Source: Subdoligranulum sp.
GTDB lineage: Bacteria; Bacillota; Clostridia; Oscillospirales; Ruminococcaceae
DNA length: 64,000 bases
NCBI GenBank assembly: GCA_004555405.1
Contig: SFIE01000013.1
Span: 1 to 64,000, forward strand
Direction: 5' to 3'
How positions within the stretch are numbered: position 1 is the stretch's first letter; each line of letters opens with the position of its first letter. Shown here in pieces: positions 31,245 to 40,242 of the stretch. A model generated the notes under the pieces. The model saw nothing but the letters and a program-made list of their open reading frames with translations, was not told where the DNA came from and did no database searches. The position numbers were made by a program, and so were the translations under genes.

Positions 31245-32159
31245 ATGTTAGACTTTTTACAAAAGGAAAAAATCGATCCCGCACTTTTGGCCGGTATTCG
31301 TGCCTTTCGGGAAAAATATCCGGTTTCCGAGGCTTTGACCGCCCGTGTGCCCAAGCCCCGCTATCACTATTACGGCAAAGAGGTCTGGCAGGCGGCCATT
31401 GCAGCGTTGCTGTGCGGTGAAAACCTGCTTTTGGCAGGCAGCAAGGCCACCGGTAAAAATGTGCTGGCCGAAAATCTGGCCATGGCGTTTTACCGCCCTG
31501 CGTGGGATGTTTCATTTCATGTAAACATGGATGCCGCCAGCCTGATCGGTATGGACACCTTTGTCAACGGGCAGGTACAGTTTCGGCCGGGGCCGGTGTA
31601 TCTAAGCGCACAAAACGGCGGTTTTGCCGTGCTGGATGAGATCAACATGGCCAAAAACGAAGCCCTGGCCGTGCTGCACGCCACGCTGGATTTTCGCCGT
31701 GCCATTGATGTGCCCGGCTACCAGCGCATTGAGGTGCATCCCGCTGCGCGTTTTATCGGCACCATGAACTATGGCTATGCCGGTACCCGCGAATTGAACG
31801 AAGCGCTCACCTCACGCTTTGTGGTGCTGCAAATGCCTGCCATTGCCGAGGACGGCCTTGTGCGGCTGCTGCAGGACGAATTTCCCACCATGAACAGGAA
31901 ATATCGCGGGCAGTTTGTGGCATTGTTTCTGGATCTGCAAAAAAAGTGCGAAAGCGCTGAAATTTCGGAAAAAGCGCTGGACCTGCGCGGCCTGCTGGAT
32001 GCGCTGCGCCTTGTCCGGCAGGGCGTTGGTGCGGGGCTGGCGCTGGATATGGGCATAGCAAACAAAGCCTTTGACAGCTACGAGCAGGGTCTGATCCGCG
32101 ATGTGATCGCATCGCGCATTCCTGCCAAGCTGGATCGTGCCCATTTATTTGACGAATAA
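31245..32159 (+). CDS. MoxR-type AAA+ ATPase
   Basis: A 304-residue ATPase of the MoxR/CbbQ group that remodels proteins together with a VWA partner. Walker A is LLLAGSKATGKNVLAEN, Walker B GGFAVLDEINMAKNEAL, sensor 1 RFIGTMNYGYAGTRELNEAL with the arginine of SRFVVL. The ATG at 31245 follows AAGGAAG. Immediately followed (3 nt) by the VWA gene, the usual arrangement for a chaperone-like metal or complex-maturation pair. Confidence 0.92.
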   Translation: MLDFLQKEKIDPALLAGIRAFREKYPVSEALTARVPKPRYHYYGKEVWQAAIAALLCGENLLLAGSKATGKNVLAENLAMAFYRPAWDVSFHVNMDAASLIGMDTFVNGQVQFRPGPVYLSAQNGGFAVLDEINMAKNEALAVLHATLDFRRAIDVPGYQRIEVHPAARFIGTMNYGYAGTRELNEALTSRFVVLQMPAIAEDGLVRLLQDEFPTMNRKYRGQFVALFLDLQKKCESAEISEKALDLRGLLDALRLVRQGVGAGLALDMGIANKAFDSYEQGLIRDVIASRIPAKLDRAHLFDE

Positions 32160-32162
32160 GCC

Positions 32163-33914
32163 ATGGACACCGACAACTACAGCGCCGGGCAGCGGCGCGC
32201 GATCAATCTGGTGTGGACGGCCTGCGGTGATTACAGCTTTTCCCCGCAGTTTTTAGCTATGCAGGCCGACGGTTCGCCGGATTTTTATATGAATTTTGTG
32301 ATCGGGCTCACCCACAAGTGGCTGGGGGATGCCATGCCCAAACGGCTGTTTGCCTGCTGGCTGGGCGATGCACGGCAGACTGAAATGGACGATCTGGCGT
32401 GGCTGGCCATTGAAAACGCCGTGTATGAGCGCGAGCTTACCCAGCGCCCGGTGCTGGCCGAGCTGCGCCGCGCCCATGCCGCCGCGTTTTTTGCACAGGA
32501 ATACCAGCTTTCGCGGCAGGAGTGGATGAGCAAAAACCAGTTGGTATACAGCCTGATGGCTGCCCGATGGAGATCCGTTTTGGGGCAGCGCGCTCCCCTG
32601 CTGGCCCCGTGGGAAAAAGGGCTTTCCGAGGCGCTGTGCTGCCCGGGCAGTTTAACGCCCGAACAGCTGGAACGCGCCATTTTAAGCGCTTTCCAAAAAT
32701 ATCTGCAATTCAATGGCACGCCCCACGCCAAAAAGGCGCTGCGCCTGCATTTCAGCGATCGCTGGGCCCCGCTGCTCACCAAGCTTTTGCCCACCGAGAT
32801 GGTGCGCACCGACGATCTGGCCATAGGCCGCACCGCAGCCTCCGGGCAGGGCGGCATGGTGCGTGCCGCCGGGGCGCTGCGCTCCACCCTACGCTCCAAC
32901 GAGCGTGAAAGCGAAGATCGGGATTACATTGCGTGCTGCTTTGGGCGCAGCTTGTTTTCGGCCCGGCAGCTGGCGCTGATCGAGCAGCAGTGCTGCACCG
33001 GCAACCATTTGAGCTGCCATTTGTGGTTTTCCAAGGGGCAGCCTGTACCGGATAAAAAAGTGCGCTCCGATGCGCAGCGCCTGTTTGAACAGGCTGCCGC
33101 ACAGGCCGAATGCAACCGCGCCGATTTTGCCAAAAATCACGATCTTTATCAAAATGCGATCCTGCGCCTTACCGAGCGCATTCGCAACTGTATGCTGGTG
33201 CACCAGCAGCCCAACGCTGTGCAGGCCCGGCAGGGGCATCTGGACGGCACGCGCGTGTGGCGTGAGCCGATTTTGCGTGATAACCGTGTGTTTTTGCGCA
33301 GCGATGAAGACCCGCGGCCGGTTTTCACCGTGGATCTGATGCTGGACGGCTCGGCCTCACGCCTGCACTGTCAGGAAATTCTGGCCGCACAGGGGGTTAT
33401 ATTGGCCAAAAGCCTGGCTGCGTGCGGCATTCCCGTGCGGGTGCTCAGCTTTTGCAGTCTGCGCGGCTACACGGTGCTGCGCATTTTAAAAGACTATGGC
33501 GATAAAAATGCCGAGCGGAACATTTTTTCTTATTTTGCCGCCGGGTGGAACCGCGATGGGCTGGCCTTGCGCGGTGCCGGGCAGCTTTTGAAGCAAAGCC
33601 CGGCCAAGCGGCATTTGCTGATTTTGCTGACCGACGCCAGCCCGGATGACAGCCACAAGATCCCGCCCACGGGTAAAATTCCGCTGAGCCGCGAATACGA
33701 TGGACAGGCCGGTGTGGACGACACCGCCGAGGAGGTTCGCGCTCTGCGCCGCGAGGGCGTGCGCGTGGCCGCTGTGTTTATGGGCGAAAGCTCCAGTATA
33801 CCCGCTGCCCGCGCTATTTACGGCCAAAGTCTTGCGCGCATTCATCGCATGGATCAGCTGGCCGATGCCGCAGGCAAGCTGATTCAAAACGAGATCCGCG
33901 AGCTTTCGGGCTGA
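32163..33914 (+). CDS. VWA-domain protein (NorD/CobT-like), MoxR partner
   Basis: A 583-residue protein. The N-terminal two-thirds is helical with no clear family. The C-terminal von Willebrand A domain has the MIDAS motif VDLMLDGSASR (DxSxS), later LLILLTDASPDD and VAAVFMGESSS. With MoxR it forms a recognised pair, as in nitric-oxide reductase or cobaltochelatase activation. No reductase genes are nearby, so the target is unknown. A bidirectional terminator follows. Confidence 0.9.
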   Translation: MDTDNYSAGQRRAINLVWTACGDYSFSPQFLAMQADGSPDFYMNFVIGLTHKWLGDAMPKRLFACWLGDARQTEMDDLAWLAIENAVYERELTQRPVLAELRRAHAAAFFAQEYQLSRQEWMSKNQLVYSLMAARWRSVLGQRAPLLAPWEKGLSEALCCPGSLTPEQLERAILSAFQKYLQFNGTPHAKKALRLHFSDRWAPLLTKLLPTEMVRTDDLAIGRTAASGQGGMVRAAGALRSTLRSNERESEDRDYIACCFGRSLFSARQLALIEQQCCTGNHLSCHLWFSKGQPVPDKKVRSDAQRLFEQAAAQAECNRADFAKNHDLYQNAILRLTERIRNCMLVHQQPNAVQARQGHLDGTRVWREPILRDNRVFLRSDEDPRPVFTVDLMLDGSASRLHCQEILAAQGVILAKSLAACGIPVRVLSFCSLRGYTVLRILKDYGDKNAERNIFSYFAAGWNRDGLALRGAGQLLKQSPAKRHLLILLTDASPDDSHKIPPTGKIPLSREYDGQAGVDDTAEEVRALRREGVRVAAVFMGESSSIPAARAIYGQSLARIHRMDQLADAAGKLIQNEIRELSG

Positions 33915-33932
33915 AAGCCTCCCTGAAAAGCA

Positions 33933-33976
33933 AAAAACGCCTTGTTCCGCAGCAAAAGTGGGAACAAGGCGTTTTT
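33933..33976. terminator. Bidirectional terminator
   Basis: AAAAACGCCTTGTTCC (33933-33948) and GGAACAAGGCGTTTTT (33961-33976) form a 16-bp stem with A and T runs on both sides. It separates the MoxR operon from the converging glycan operon. Confidence 0.92.
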
Positions 33977-34039
33977 GTATATCGATAAAATGATGATCTC
34001 ACTGCATGGGTTATAAGCCGGGCAGTTTATGGCCGTGCT

Positions 34040-34873
34040 TTAAAGTTGTGCCAACCCCCATGCACGGATCTGCTCGAAAACCTGATTTTCTATGCCCATA
34101 GGGTAACCGTCCACCGTGGGCTCGGCCAGGCTGTTTACGCCATCCACACAGCCCATATCAGCCCAGCGCTGCAGATTTTCCTGCAGCCAGCCGGGGCTGG
34201 GCATCAGATCCCGCCCGGCCAGCACGCCGAGGCAGGCAGTAAGGCCGTAAGCGCCCCAGTTGGAAACCGAGGCCAGCACCAGCCGGTCGGCCTTTACCAC
34301 GCACGGATTCAGCGAAAGCTTTTGGCGCACAGCATCGGCCACATTTCCCATGCCAATCTCGTTGCCGCCATCGCCCACGCCCAGCGTGAACACGCCGCGC
34401 CCAGCTGCCAGATGGAAAAATTCGTCCAGCGGGGCAGTGTTTTCGCTGATATCCACACCGCGCATATTGGCATATTTGCCCTCATCGTTGCGGCCACAGC
34501 GCTCGATGCTTAAAATTCCCACCGGGGAAAGCCGCGCAAGATCCTTGATAGTGGGGATATTCCCCATCGGCCAGTATTCCACCGCCAGCTCCAGCGGCTC
34601 GAAAAAGCTGCGGCAGACTTCGTCGGTGATAATGCGGGGCAAAAAGCCCAGCTTCACCAGTGCCTGTGCAAGGCAGGCCGTACCGGCAGGGCCGTCGCTT
34701 TCGCCATGCCCAGCCACATAAAAGCCGGTGGTGAGCAGGATCGGCCCGCGCGGCAATTCATAGATCTTTTTTGCAGCCTCGCGGCAAAAATCGGGCTGCA
34801 GCTCACTTTGCAGCAGATTCATTCCGCGATGGCTTTGCTGCAGGATAATTTCTTCGATCGTTTCCGTTTTCAT
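34040..34873 (-). CDS. D-glutamate cyclase-like protein (DUF4392)
   Basis: A 277-residue protein of the DUF4392/D-glutamate cyclase C-terminal family. GPILLTTGFYVAGHGESDGPAG, SIERCGRNDEGKYANMRG and TLGVGDGGNEIGMGNV are clear signatures. The start at 34873 (MKTETIEEII) is chosen because the upstream extension is highly basic and lies past the ribosome site. It is the last gene of the nonulosonate cluster. It may supply or remove a D-Glu-derived metabolite, but a direct role in sugar synthesis is not evident. Confidence 0.8.
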   Translation of the reverse strand: MKTETIEEIILQQSHRGMNLLQSELQPDFCREAAKKIYELPRGPILLTTGFYVAGHGESDGPAGTACLAQALVKLGFLPRIITDEVCRSFFEPLELAVEYWPMGNIPTIKDLARLSPVGILSIERCGRNDEGKYANMRGVDISENTAPLDEFFHLAAGRGVFTLGVGDGGNEIGMGNVADAVRQKLSLNPCVVKADRLVLASVSNWGAYGLTACLGVLAGRDLMPSPGWLQENLQRWADMGCVDGVNSLAEPTVDGYPMGIENQVFEQIRAWGLAQL

Positions 34874-35003
34874 CAAGGCAGTTTTCCTTCCTTGGGCAGG
34901 CTGCCGGATCAGCGCCTGCCTCTTTTTTCTTTTCCGTATTTTCGTTTCCGTAATAATATTTTGCAGCACTGCACGGGTTCAGGCCGCGCGGTGTTGCATT
35001 GGA

Positions 35004-35765
35004 TCATGCGCGAATGTGGTCGCGCACCTCGCCAAAGGCGGGATAGTTTTGATAAAGATGCCCGGCGATCACCTCCATCAGGCGGTAATCCTCTTCGCTG
35101 TCAATATCCAGAATGCCGGTGTCCATCATGGTGGTCACGCCGATTTTGCCATCCCACAAAATGCCGGTGTGGTTGTTGGCCAGAAAATCACGGCGAAACA
35201 CATAAATGCTGGCGTTCAGATCGTAGATGGCCGGGGCCTGCTGGCGGGCCGTAAAGGGGCTTTCGATCACCTTTTCCACATGGTCGCCGCAGTCGCGCAC
35301 CATGTTGAAATACGGGTTGCGGCGCGCTTCGGTCACACTGAATACCAGATCCAGATCCTCGCGCCGCTCTTTCATTTCCACGGCGTTCTGCACATCCTTG
35401 GCGGTGCGCAGCGGGCTGGTGATATCCAGATCCATCACAGCATCATAGGTGCAGGCATTTTTTTCTTCCATACGGCGCAGGCAGTCCTGAAACACAGCCA
35501 TTTTGGGCACCGTATCGCCGCCCAGTTCCTCGCCGCGGGGCAAAAATACCACCTCGGGATATTTTTTGGCCACCAGCTCGGCCAAAAGATCGCTGTCGGT
35601 GTTCAGGCAGATATCCACCTGCAGATCAGGCCGTGCCTTGCAAAACAGCCCGGCTGCCGAAAGGGTGTAATACACCAGCGGCTTTTCGCAAAAGGTTTTC
35701 AGATTTTTGTTCTTAAACCCCTTGCTGCCCGCCCGGCCGCAAATCGTGATAAGAAGTTTTTTCAT
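35004..35765 (-). CDS. legF: CMP-nonulosonate (legionaminate) cytidylyltransferase
   Basis: A 253-residue nucleotidyltransferase of the NeuA/LegF type. It activates the 9-carbon sugar with CTP. N-terminal ICGRAGSKGFKNKNLKTF is the CTP-binding loop with basic residues; DAVMDLDITSPLRTAKDV, RRNPYFNMV and YDLNASIYVFRRDF follow. The start ATG at 35765 gives MKKLLITICGRAG, the family N-terminus. Legionaminate rather than sialate is inferred from LegB/LegC/PtmE-like neighbours. Confidence 0.85.
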   Translation of the reverse strand: MKKLLITICGRAGSKGFKNKNLKTFCEKPLVYYTLSAAGLFCKARPDLQVDICLNTDSDLLAELVAKKYPEVVFLPRGEELGGDTVPKMAVFQDCLRRMEEKNACTYDAVMDLDITSPLRTAKDVQNAVEMKERREDLDLVFSVTEARRNPYFNMVRDCGDHVEKVIESPFTARQQAPAIYDLNASIYVFRRDFLANNHTGILWDGKIGVTTMMDTGILDIDSEEDYRLMEVIAGHLYQNYPAFGEVRDHIRA

Positions 35766-35802
35766 ATAAAGGTACCAGCTTTCCTTGTTGTTTTTTCGCT
35801 GC

Positions 35803-35874
35803 AAGCAGGCCCGCGCGCCCGTGCCAAAAGCCGATCACTGCCGGGGCTTTTGGGGGTGCCGCGGCCTGCTTGAA
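35803..35874. other. Structured intergenic RNA or DNA hairpin
   Basis: Nested stems AAGCAGGCC/GGCCTGCTT and CCAAAAGCC/GGCTTTTGG cover most of the 130-nt gap between the oxidoreductase and LegF. No T-run follows on the minus strand, so it is likelier a processing or stabilising hairpin than a terminator. Confidence 0.5.
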
Positions 35875-35896
35875 TAACATTTTTCAGGGCTGTGCC

Positions 35897-36838
35897 TTAC
35901 AGCTGCCCCAGTGTGAGGCGCAGCACATCCAGCGCTTCGGCAGGGCTGTTCACACTTTCGCCGCTGCCGTTTTGGGCATAATCCAGAAAATAGGTCATTT
36001 CCCGCTTATACCATGCATCGGTGCTTTCCCGGTAATCCTGCACCGTGCCGTCCGGCAGGGTGAGCGTTGCTGCACCGAAATCGGCTGTCAGCGTGCCCGC
36101 CGGGGTAAACAGCTCCATGCTGCGGCGGTAGGTGCGGCCAAAATAATCCAGATGCACCTCGCCCAGCATGTGCGGCCAGCGCGCGATATACACGCTCAGA
36201 TCGTCGCTGTCCACTTCCAGCTCGGAATACTGCCCTTTTAAATTGCAAAGCTGCAGGGGCTTGCCGAACAGGCTTACCAGATAATCCCACTCGTGGATCA
36301 GATCAATGGTCACGCCGCCGCCCATGGCCTTGTGTGCCGAATACACGGTGCGGTAATCCACGCCGGGGCGCCAGCCGGGCAGATAGCTGCTGCAGATCAC
36401 ACGCGCGCTGTAGGGCGCAAGCGCAGGGTTTGCCTGCAGCCACTCGCGCACGGCGATCATCACGGCGCTCCAGCGCATGGGCGCCGCCACATAAGCCTTT
36501 TGTCCCGGCGGCAAAAGCCGGGCAAGGTCCAGCCCTGTCTGCTGGGCAGAGAAGATCGGCTTTTCAATAAACAGCGTGTCGGCATGGCCTTTCAGCTGCA
36601 AAAGGGTTTCAGCGTGCAGGCTGGTGGGGTTTGTGATAAAGGCGATATCATAGTGTTCCTGCCCTTCACTCAGCGATGTGAACTGCCTGTCCAGCAGCGG
36701 CTCCACGCCATCGCGCAGCGGGCGCGAAAGATCGCTGCGCAGCGCGTGTACCGCCACGCCCCCGGGCGCAAGTTGTTTTAAGTTTTTCAGATGCCGGGTT
36801 CCAATAGAGCCCAGCCCCACAAACAGTGCGGTCAGCAT
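35897..36838 (-). CDS. Gfo/Idh/MocA-family oxidoreductase 2
   Basis: A 313-residue NAD(P)-dependent sugar dehydrogenase. The Rossmann loop LFVGLGSIGTRHLKNL is at the N-terminus; EKPIFS is the EKP motif, and GGGVTIDLIHEWDYL carries the catalytic-site His. It acts on a sugar intermediate in the glycan pathway, similar to PtmF in flagellin legionaminate synthesis. It follows the second Gfo/Idh gene by 14 nt. Confidence 0.85.
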   Translation of the reverse strand: MLTALFVGLGSIGTRHLKNLKQLAPGGVAVHALRSDLSRPLRDGVEPLLDRQFTSLSEGQEHYDIAFITNPTSLHAETLLQLKGHADTLFIEKPIFSAQQTGLDLARLLPPGQKAYVAAPMRWSAVMIAVREWLQANPALAPYSARVICSSYLPGWRPGVDYRTVYSAHKAMGGGVTIDLIHEWDYLVSLFGKPLQLCNLKGQYSELEVDSDDLSVYIARWPHMLGEVHLDYFGRTYRRSMELFTPAGTLTADFGAATLTLPDGTVQDYRESTDAWYKREMTYFLDYAQNGSGESVNSPAEALDVLRLTLGQL

Positions 36839-36852
36839 AGGTCGTCCTCGCT

Positions 36853-37836
36853 TCAGGCTTCAATTTTTTCGATCAGATCGATCACCTGCCGGTCTTTTTC
36901 AAAGCTCCAGCGGGGCTGCTGCTTACCCTGCAGCACGGCAAAAAAGTTTGTCAGCTCGTCCACATAGGCATTTTCCACAATGTTATCGCTGTAGCGGCTG
37001 TCATGTTCAAAGCTGGCATAGGTGTTCACGGGGCGTTTTTCACCGCTGGCATGATCAAAATCATACAGAGCCTTGGGGTTGCCTTCCCAGAACAGGTGCA
37101 GCCCTTCGCCAAAGCACTCAAAATTGCGCACGGCCTTGGGGCTTACCACATCGGCCGCCAGAATGCCCTTGGTGCCATCGGCATGGCGCAGCGTGACAAA
37201 ATAGCTGTCGGGGTAATCTACCTCCAGCTGCGAGATCTTATCCTTTTCGGCGTGTACGCCCGTCACTTCGCCAAAGCAGTCCACCAGCCAGGGCAGATCA
37301 ATGCCGAAAATTTCGCGCACACCGCCGGTGCGTTTGTCGCCCACAAAGAAATTTTTATAATTTTCCCACGGGTGCCAATCGGGCAGGTACTGGCCGATGT
37401 GATAGATATAATTTACCTTGCCGCCCTGCGCCTTGAATTCCTGCACACGCTTTTTGATGTACTGCGTTTCCCCGCGGTACAGCATGGTGCTGCTTAAAAA
37501 CAGCGGCAGGCCCTTTTGTTTTGCCAGCGCCATATTTTCGGCATAACCGTCGCTTACCAGATTCAGCTCGGTAAACACCGGCAGCCCGCCCTGCAAAAGC
37601 TCGTGAATGATCCCCGCATGGGTGATGGGAGCCGTACACACCAGCCCGGCATCATACTGCCCGGCGGCCAGCGCCTCGGCAATGCCCGCATAGGCCGTGA
37701 TGCCCAGCTCTGCCGCCTGTGTGCGGCGCTGGGCGCTGGAATCCACACCGAACACCTGAATGGCAGGGTCGATGCCTTTGATAAGGCGGGCGCGGCGCTT
37801 GCCCATGCTGCCCAGGCCAACGATCAACAGTTTCAT
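36853..37836 (-). CDS. Gfo/Idh/MocA-family oxidoreductase 1
   Basis: A 327-residue homologue with KLLIVGLGSMGKRRARLI Rossmann loop and VFTELNLVSDGYAENM in the EKP position (TEL instead of EKP). GGVREIFGIDLPWLVDCFGEV holds the substrate-site helix. The start at 37836 matches the family N-terminus. It differs clearly from the neighbour in sequence, so the two likely act on different steps. Confidence 0.83.
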   Translation of the reverse strand: MKLLIVGLGSMGKRRARLIKGIDPAIQVFGVDSSAQRRTQAAELGITAYAGIAEALAAGQYDAGLVCTAPITHAGIIHELLQGGLPVFTELNLVSDGYAENMALAKQKGLPLFLSSTMLYRGETQYIKKRVQEFKAQGGKVNYIYHIGQYLPDWHPWENYKNFFVGDKRTGGVREIFGIDLPWLVDCFGEVTGVHAEKDKISQLEVDYPDSYFVTLRHADGTKGILAADVVSPKAVRNFECFGEGLHLFWEGNPKALYDFDHASGEKRPVNTYASFEHDSRYSDNIVENAYVDELTNFFAVLQGKQQPRWSFEKDRQVIDLIEKIEA

Positions 37837-37849
37837 GGTAAAAACTCCC

Positions 37850-39031
37850 TTACAGTGTAAAACTTGGCACTTCGCCATCGTAAAACGATTTCACGGTGCG
37901 CAAAAGCCCGCTTTGCAAAGCGTTTTTCAGCGCTGTGCAGATCTTCTGCGCCGTATCGCCGCCATTATAGGGGCTGCGGGCGGCTTTTGCCGCTGCGGCA
38001 AATTCCGGGCTGAGCGCCTTGGCAATGGCCGCATGAATGGCGGTTTGTTCTGCCGGGCAGCACAGCACATTTTCGCAGATCTGCCGCCCGGCCTGCCGGC
38101 TGCCGATATTCACGGTGGGCACGCCGAAGCTGGGCGTTTCCACCACGCCGCTGCTGGAATTGCCCGCCACCAGCGCCGCCAGCGCCATGGCGCTGAGATA
38201 GCGTTTCAGCCCAAGGCTTTGCACAAAGCCTGCTTTTTGGGGTTGAGAAGCGGCAAACGCCTGCATTTTTTCCGTGCAGATCCTGCCGCCTTCGTCCGCA
38301 TTCGAGCCCGTGATGAGCCAATAGATGCCGGGGGTATCCTGCATGGCGGCGATCAGTGCATCGGCCTGCGCCGCCGGGTTATTTTGGCCGGCAGTTTCGG
38401 GGTGATAGGTCACCAGCCCAAACGGCTGCTGCAGCGGCAGGCCCGTGCTTTCACACAGCTGTTCCCGGCTCATTTTGGGCAGCTTGCGGATATTTTCATC
38501 CCCCAGCCCGCCCACGCACAGCACACGCCGGGGCTCTTCGCCCATGCGCACAAGGCGCTGTGCGCTTTCCACGCAGCTGGGAAAATGCAGCGATGCCATT
38601 TTGGTGATGCAATGCCGGTAATATTCATCGGCAGCGCCCAGGGTTACATCGCCGCCCGAAATATGCGCAATGGGGATATGCCGTGCCGCAGCGGCCACAG
38701 CCACCGCAAAAATTTCAAAGCGGTCGCCCAAAAGCAGCAGTGCATCGGGCGCATTCTGTGCAAAGCAGGCATCAAACACCTGCACCGTGCGCGCAATGGT
38801 TTCGGCCACGGGCTCGGTGCCGGTTTCGGGCAGAATGGGCAGCCGTGCTGTAATAGGAATGCCGTCGGCCTCGATCTCACTCACGGTCTGGCCGTGGGCT
38901 TTGCTCAGATGCGTGCCGGTGACCAGCAGCTGCAGCTGCACCTCCGGGTCAGTATACAGCGCCTGCAAAACGCCGCGCAGCAGCCCGTATTCAGCACGTG
39001 TGCTGGTGACCACCGCAATGGTGTGCTTCAT
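37850..39031 (-). CDS. legG: UDP/GDP-sugar 2-epimerase (hydrolysing), LegG/NeuC-like
   Basis: A 393-residue GT-B-fold epimerase that releases the free 2-epimerised amino sugar for LegI. It starts MKHTIAVVTSTRAEYGLLRG (TRAEY motif); LLGDRFEIFAVAVAAA, HISGGDVTLGAADEYYRH, GNSSSGVVETPSFGVPTVNIGSRQAGR are the expected active-site segments. It lies next to LegI with a mobile element inserted between. Confidence 0.9.
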   Translation of the reverse strand: MKHTIAVVTSTRAEYGLLRGVLQALYTDPEVQLQLLVTGTHLSKAHGQTVSEIEADGIPITARLPILPETGTEPVAETIARTVQVFDACFAQNAPDALLLLGDRFEIFAVAVAAAARHIPIAHISGGDVTLGAADEYYRHCITKMASLHFPSCVESAQRLVRMGEEPRRVLCVGGLGDENIRKLPKMSREQLCESTGLPLQQPFGLVTYHPETAGQNNPAAQADALIAAMQDTPGIYWLITGSNADEGGRICTEKMQAFAASQPQKAGFVQSLGLKRYLSAMALAALVAGNSSSGVVETPSFGVPTVNIGSRQAGRQICENVLCCPAEQTAIHAAIAKALSPEFAAAAKAARSPYNGGDTAQKICTALKNALQSGLLRTVKSFYDGEVPSFTL

Positions 39032-39077
39032 GGCAGATCGGCTCCCCTTTCGTGATGCATCTCATCGGTCGTTCCGG

Positions 39078-39183
39078 TTAGGGCAATACCGCATAATTCT
39101 AAGTGCCGATACGGCGAGCGAGGTGCCGCAGCCGCCGGAACGGTGCTTAAGCCGTAAGGCGGGAATTGTGCGGTGTTGCCTTA
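39078..39183. mobile_element. MITE-like element copy 1 (100 bp, TTA duplication)
   Basis: Terminal inverted repeats GGGCAATACCGCATAATTC at the left and GGCAACACCGCACAATTC (complement) at the right, flanked by TTA on both sides (39078-39080, 39181-39183). No coding capacity. A longer, inverted relative is at 59963-60135. TNA duplications and these ends suggest mobilisation by an IS5/PIF-Harbinger-like transposase. Confidence 0.82.
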
Positions 39184-39186
39184 GAT

Positions 39187-40182
39187 TTACAGTTCGATTT
39201 TTTCGTCCTCGGCAAAATCGCGTTTTGCCTTTTGGCCCAGCACCTCATACCAGCGCATGGGGCTTACCCCATCGCCGGGGCGCTTGGTGGTAAGGTTTTC
39301 TTCGGTAAACACTTCCCCGGCCTTGATCTCGCGGGCTGCCACAATGCTTTTGCGCGCCACGGCCTTGTTGCCGGATTCACTGGCCGTAACGTGCTTTTTT
39401 CCATCGCCCAAAGCGGCTTCGGTGTGGCGCACGGCGGCCACCATGGCGGCCAACTCGGCAGGGTCTAAGCTGGCCTTCTGGTCCGGGCCGGGCAGCGATT
39501 TATCCAGCGTGAAGTGCTTTTCGATCACCGCAGCGCCCAGCGCCACAGCGGCCACATCGCACTCCCAGCCGTTTGTATGGTCCGAAAGGCCCACGGGCAG
39601 GCCAAACTGCTCGCACAGGGTGATCATGGCGGTCAGGTTGGCATCCTCGTAAGGGGTGGGATACTGCGTGTTGCAGTGCAAAAGCGTGATATCCGGGCAG
39701 CCGTTATCCTCCAGAATGCCCACGGCATCCTCCACCTCGCTAAGGGTACTCATGCCGGTGGAAAGGATCACCGGTGTGCCTGTTTTGCCCACGGCCTCCA
39801 GATACGGCAGATTGGTGATCTCGCCGCTGGGCACTTTGATGGCAGGCAGATGCAGGCTTCCCAGAAATTTTACGCTGGGAATATCAAACGGTGCCGAAAG
39901 ATAGGCAATGCCGATGGAATCGCAATATTCCTTGAGCTCTTTGTGGGCGGCAAAATCAAAATGCAGCCTGCGCACCATTTCCAGCTGGCTTTCGGCACTG
40001 CCGGTGGTTTCTTTTTGATATTCTGCCTTTTCGGCAAACTTGCTGATCACCAGTTCGGGCACGGCCGTTTGGTATTTCACCATATCCGCGCCGCATTCCT
40101 TGGCCTTCAGCGCCATCTGCTTGGCCATTTCCAAGCTGCCGTTATGGTTTACGCCTGCTTCGGCAATGATGATGGTATGCAA
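39187..40182 (-). CDS. legI: Legionaminate/N-acetylneuraminate synthase
   Basis: A 331-residue NeuB-family enzyme condensing the 6-carbon amino sugar with phosphoenolpyruvate. TIM barrel: IIIAEAGVNHNGSLEMAKQM, DMVKYQTAVPE, KVPSGEITNLPYLE, TLLHCNTQYPTP, GLSDHT and VIEKHFTLDKSLPGPDQKASL. The C-terminal SAF antifreeze-like domain has KSIVAAREIKAGEVFTEENL. The stop lies 4 nt from the MITE target site. Confidence 0.93.
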   Translation of the reverse strand: MHTIIIAEAGVNHNGSLEMAKQMALKAKECGADMVKYQTAVPELVISKFAEKAEYQKETTGSAESQLEMVRRLHFDFAAHKELKEYCDSIGIAYLSAPFDIPSVKFLGSLHLPAIKVPSGEITNLPYLEAVGKTGTPVILSTGMSTLSEVEDAVGILEDNGCPDITLLHCNTQYPTPYEDANLTAMITLCEQFGLPVGLSDHTNGWECDVAAVALGAAVIEKHFTLDKSLPGPDQKASLDPAELAAMVAAVRHTEAALGDGKKHVTASESGNKAVARKSIVAAREIKAGEVFTEENLTTKRPGDGVSPMRWYEVLGQKAKRDFAEDEKIEL

Positions 40183-40201
40183 AAAAATTCCTCCTGTTTG
40201 C

Positions 40202-40233
40202 GCGTATGGCCCTGCCGTGGCAGGGCCATACGC
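40202..40233. other. Perfect hairpin between PtmE-like and LegI genes
   Basis: GCGTATGGCCCTGCC and GGCAGGGCCATACGC form a 15-bp stem with a 2-nt loop, followed by TGCTTGTTTTT only on the plus strand, opposite to the operon. On the minus strand it is a hairpin without a T-run, so possibly an RNA-processing or attenuation site. Confidence 0.65.
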
Positions 40234-40242
40234 TGCTTGTTT

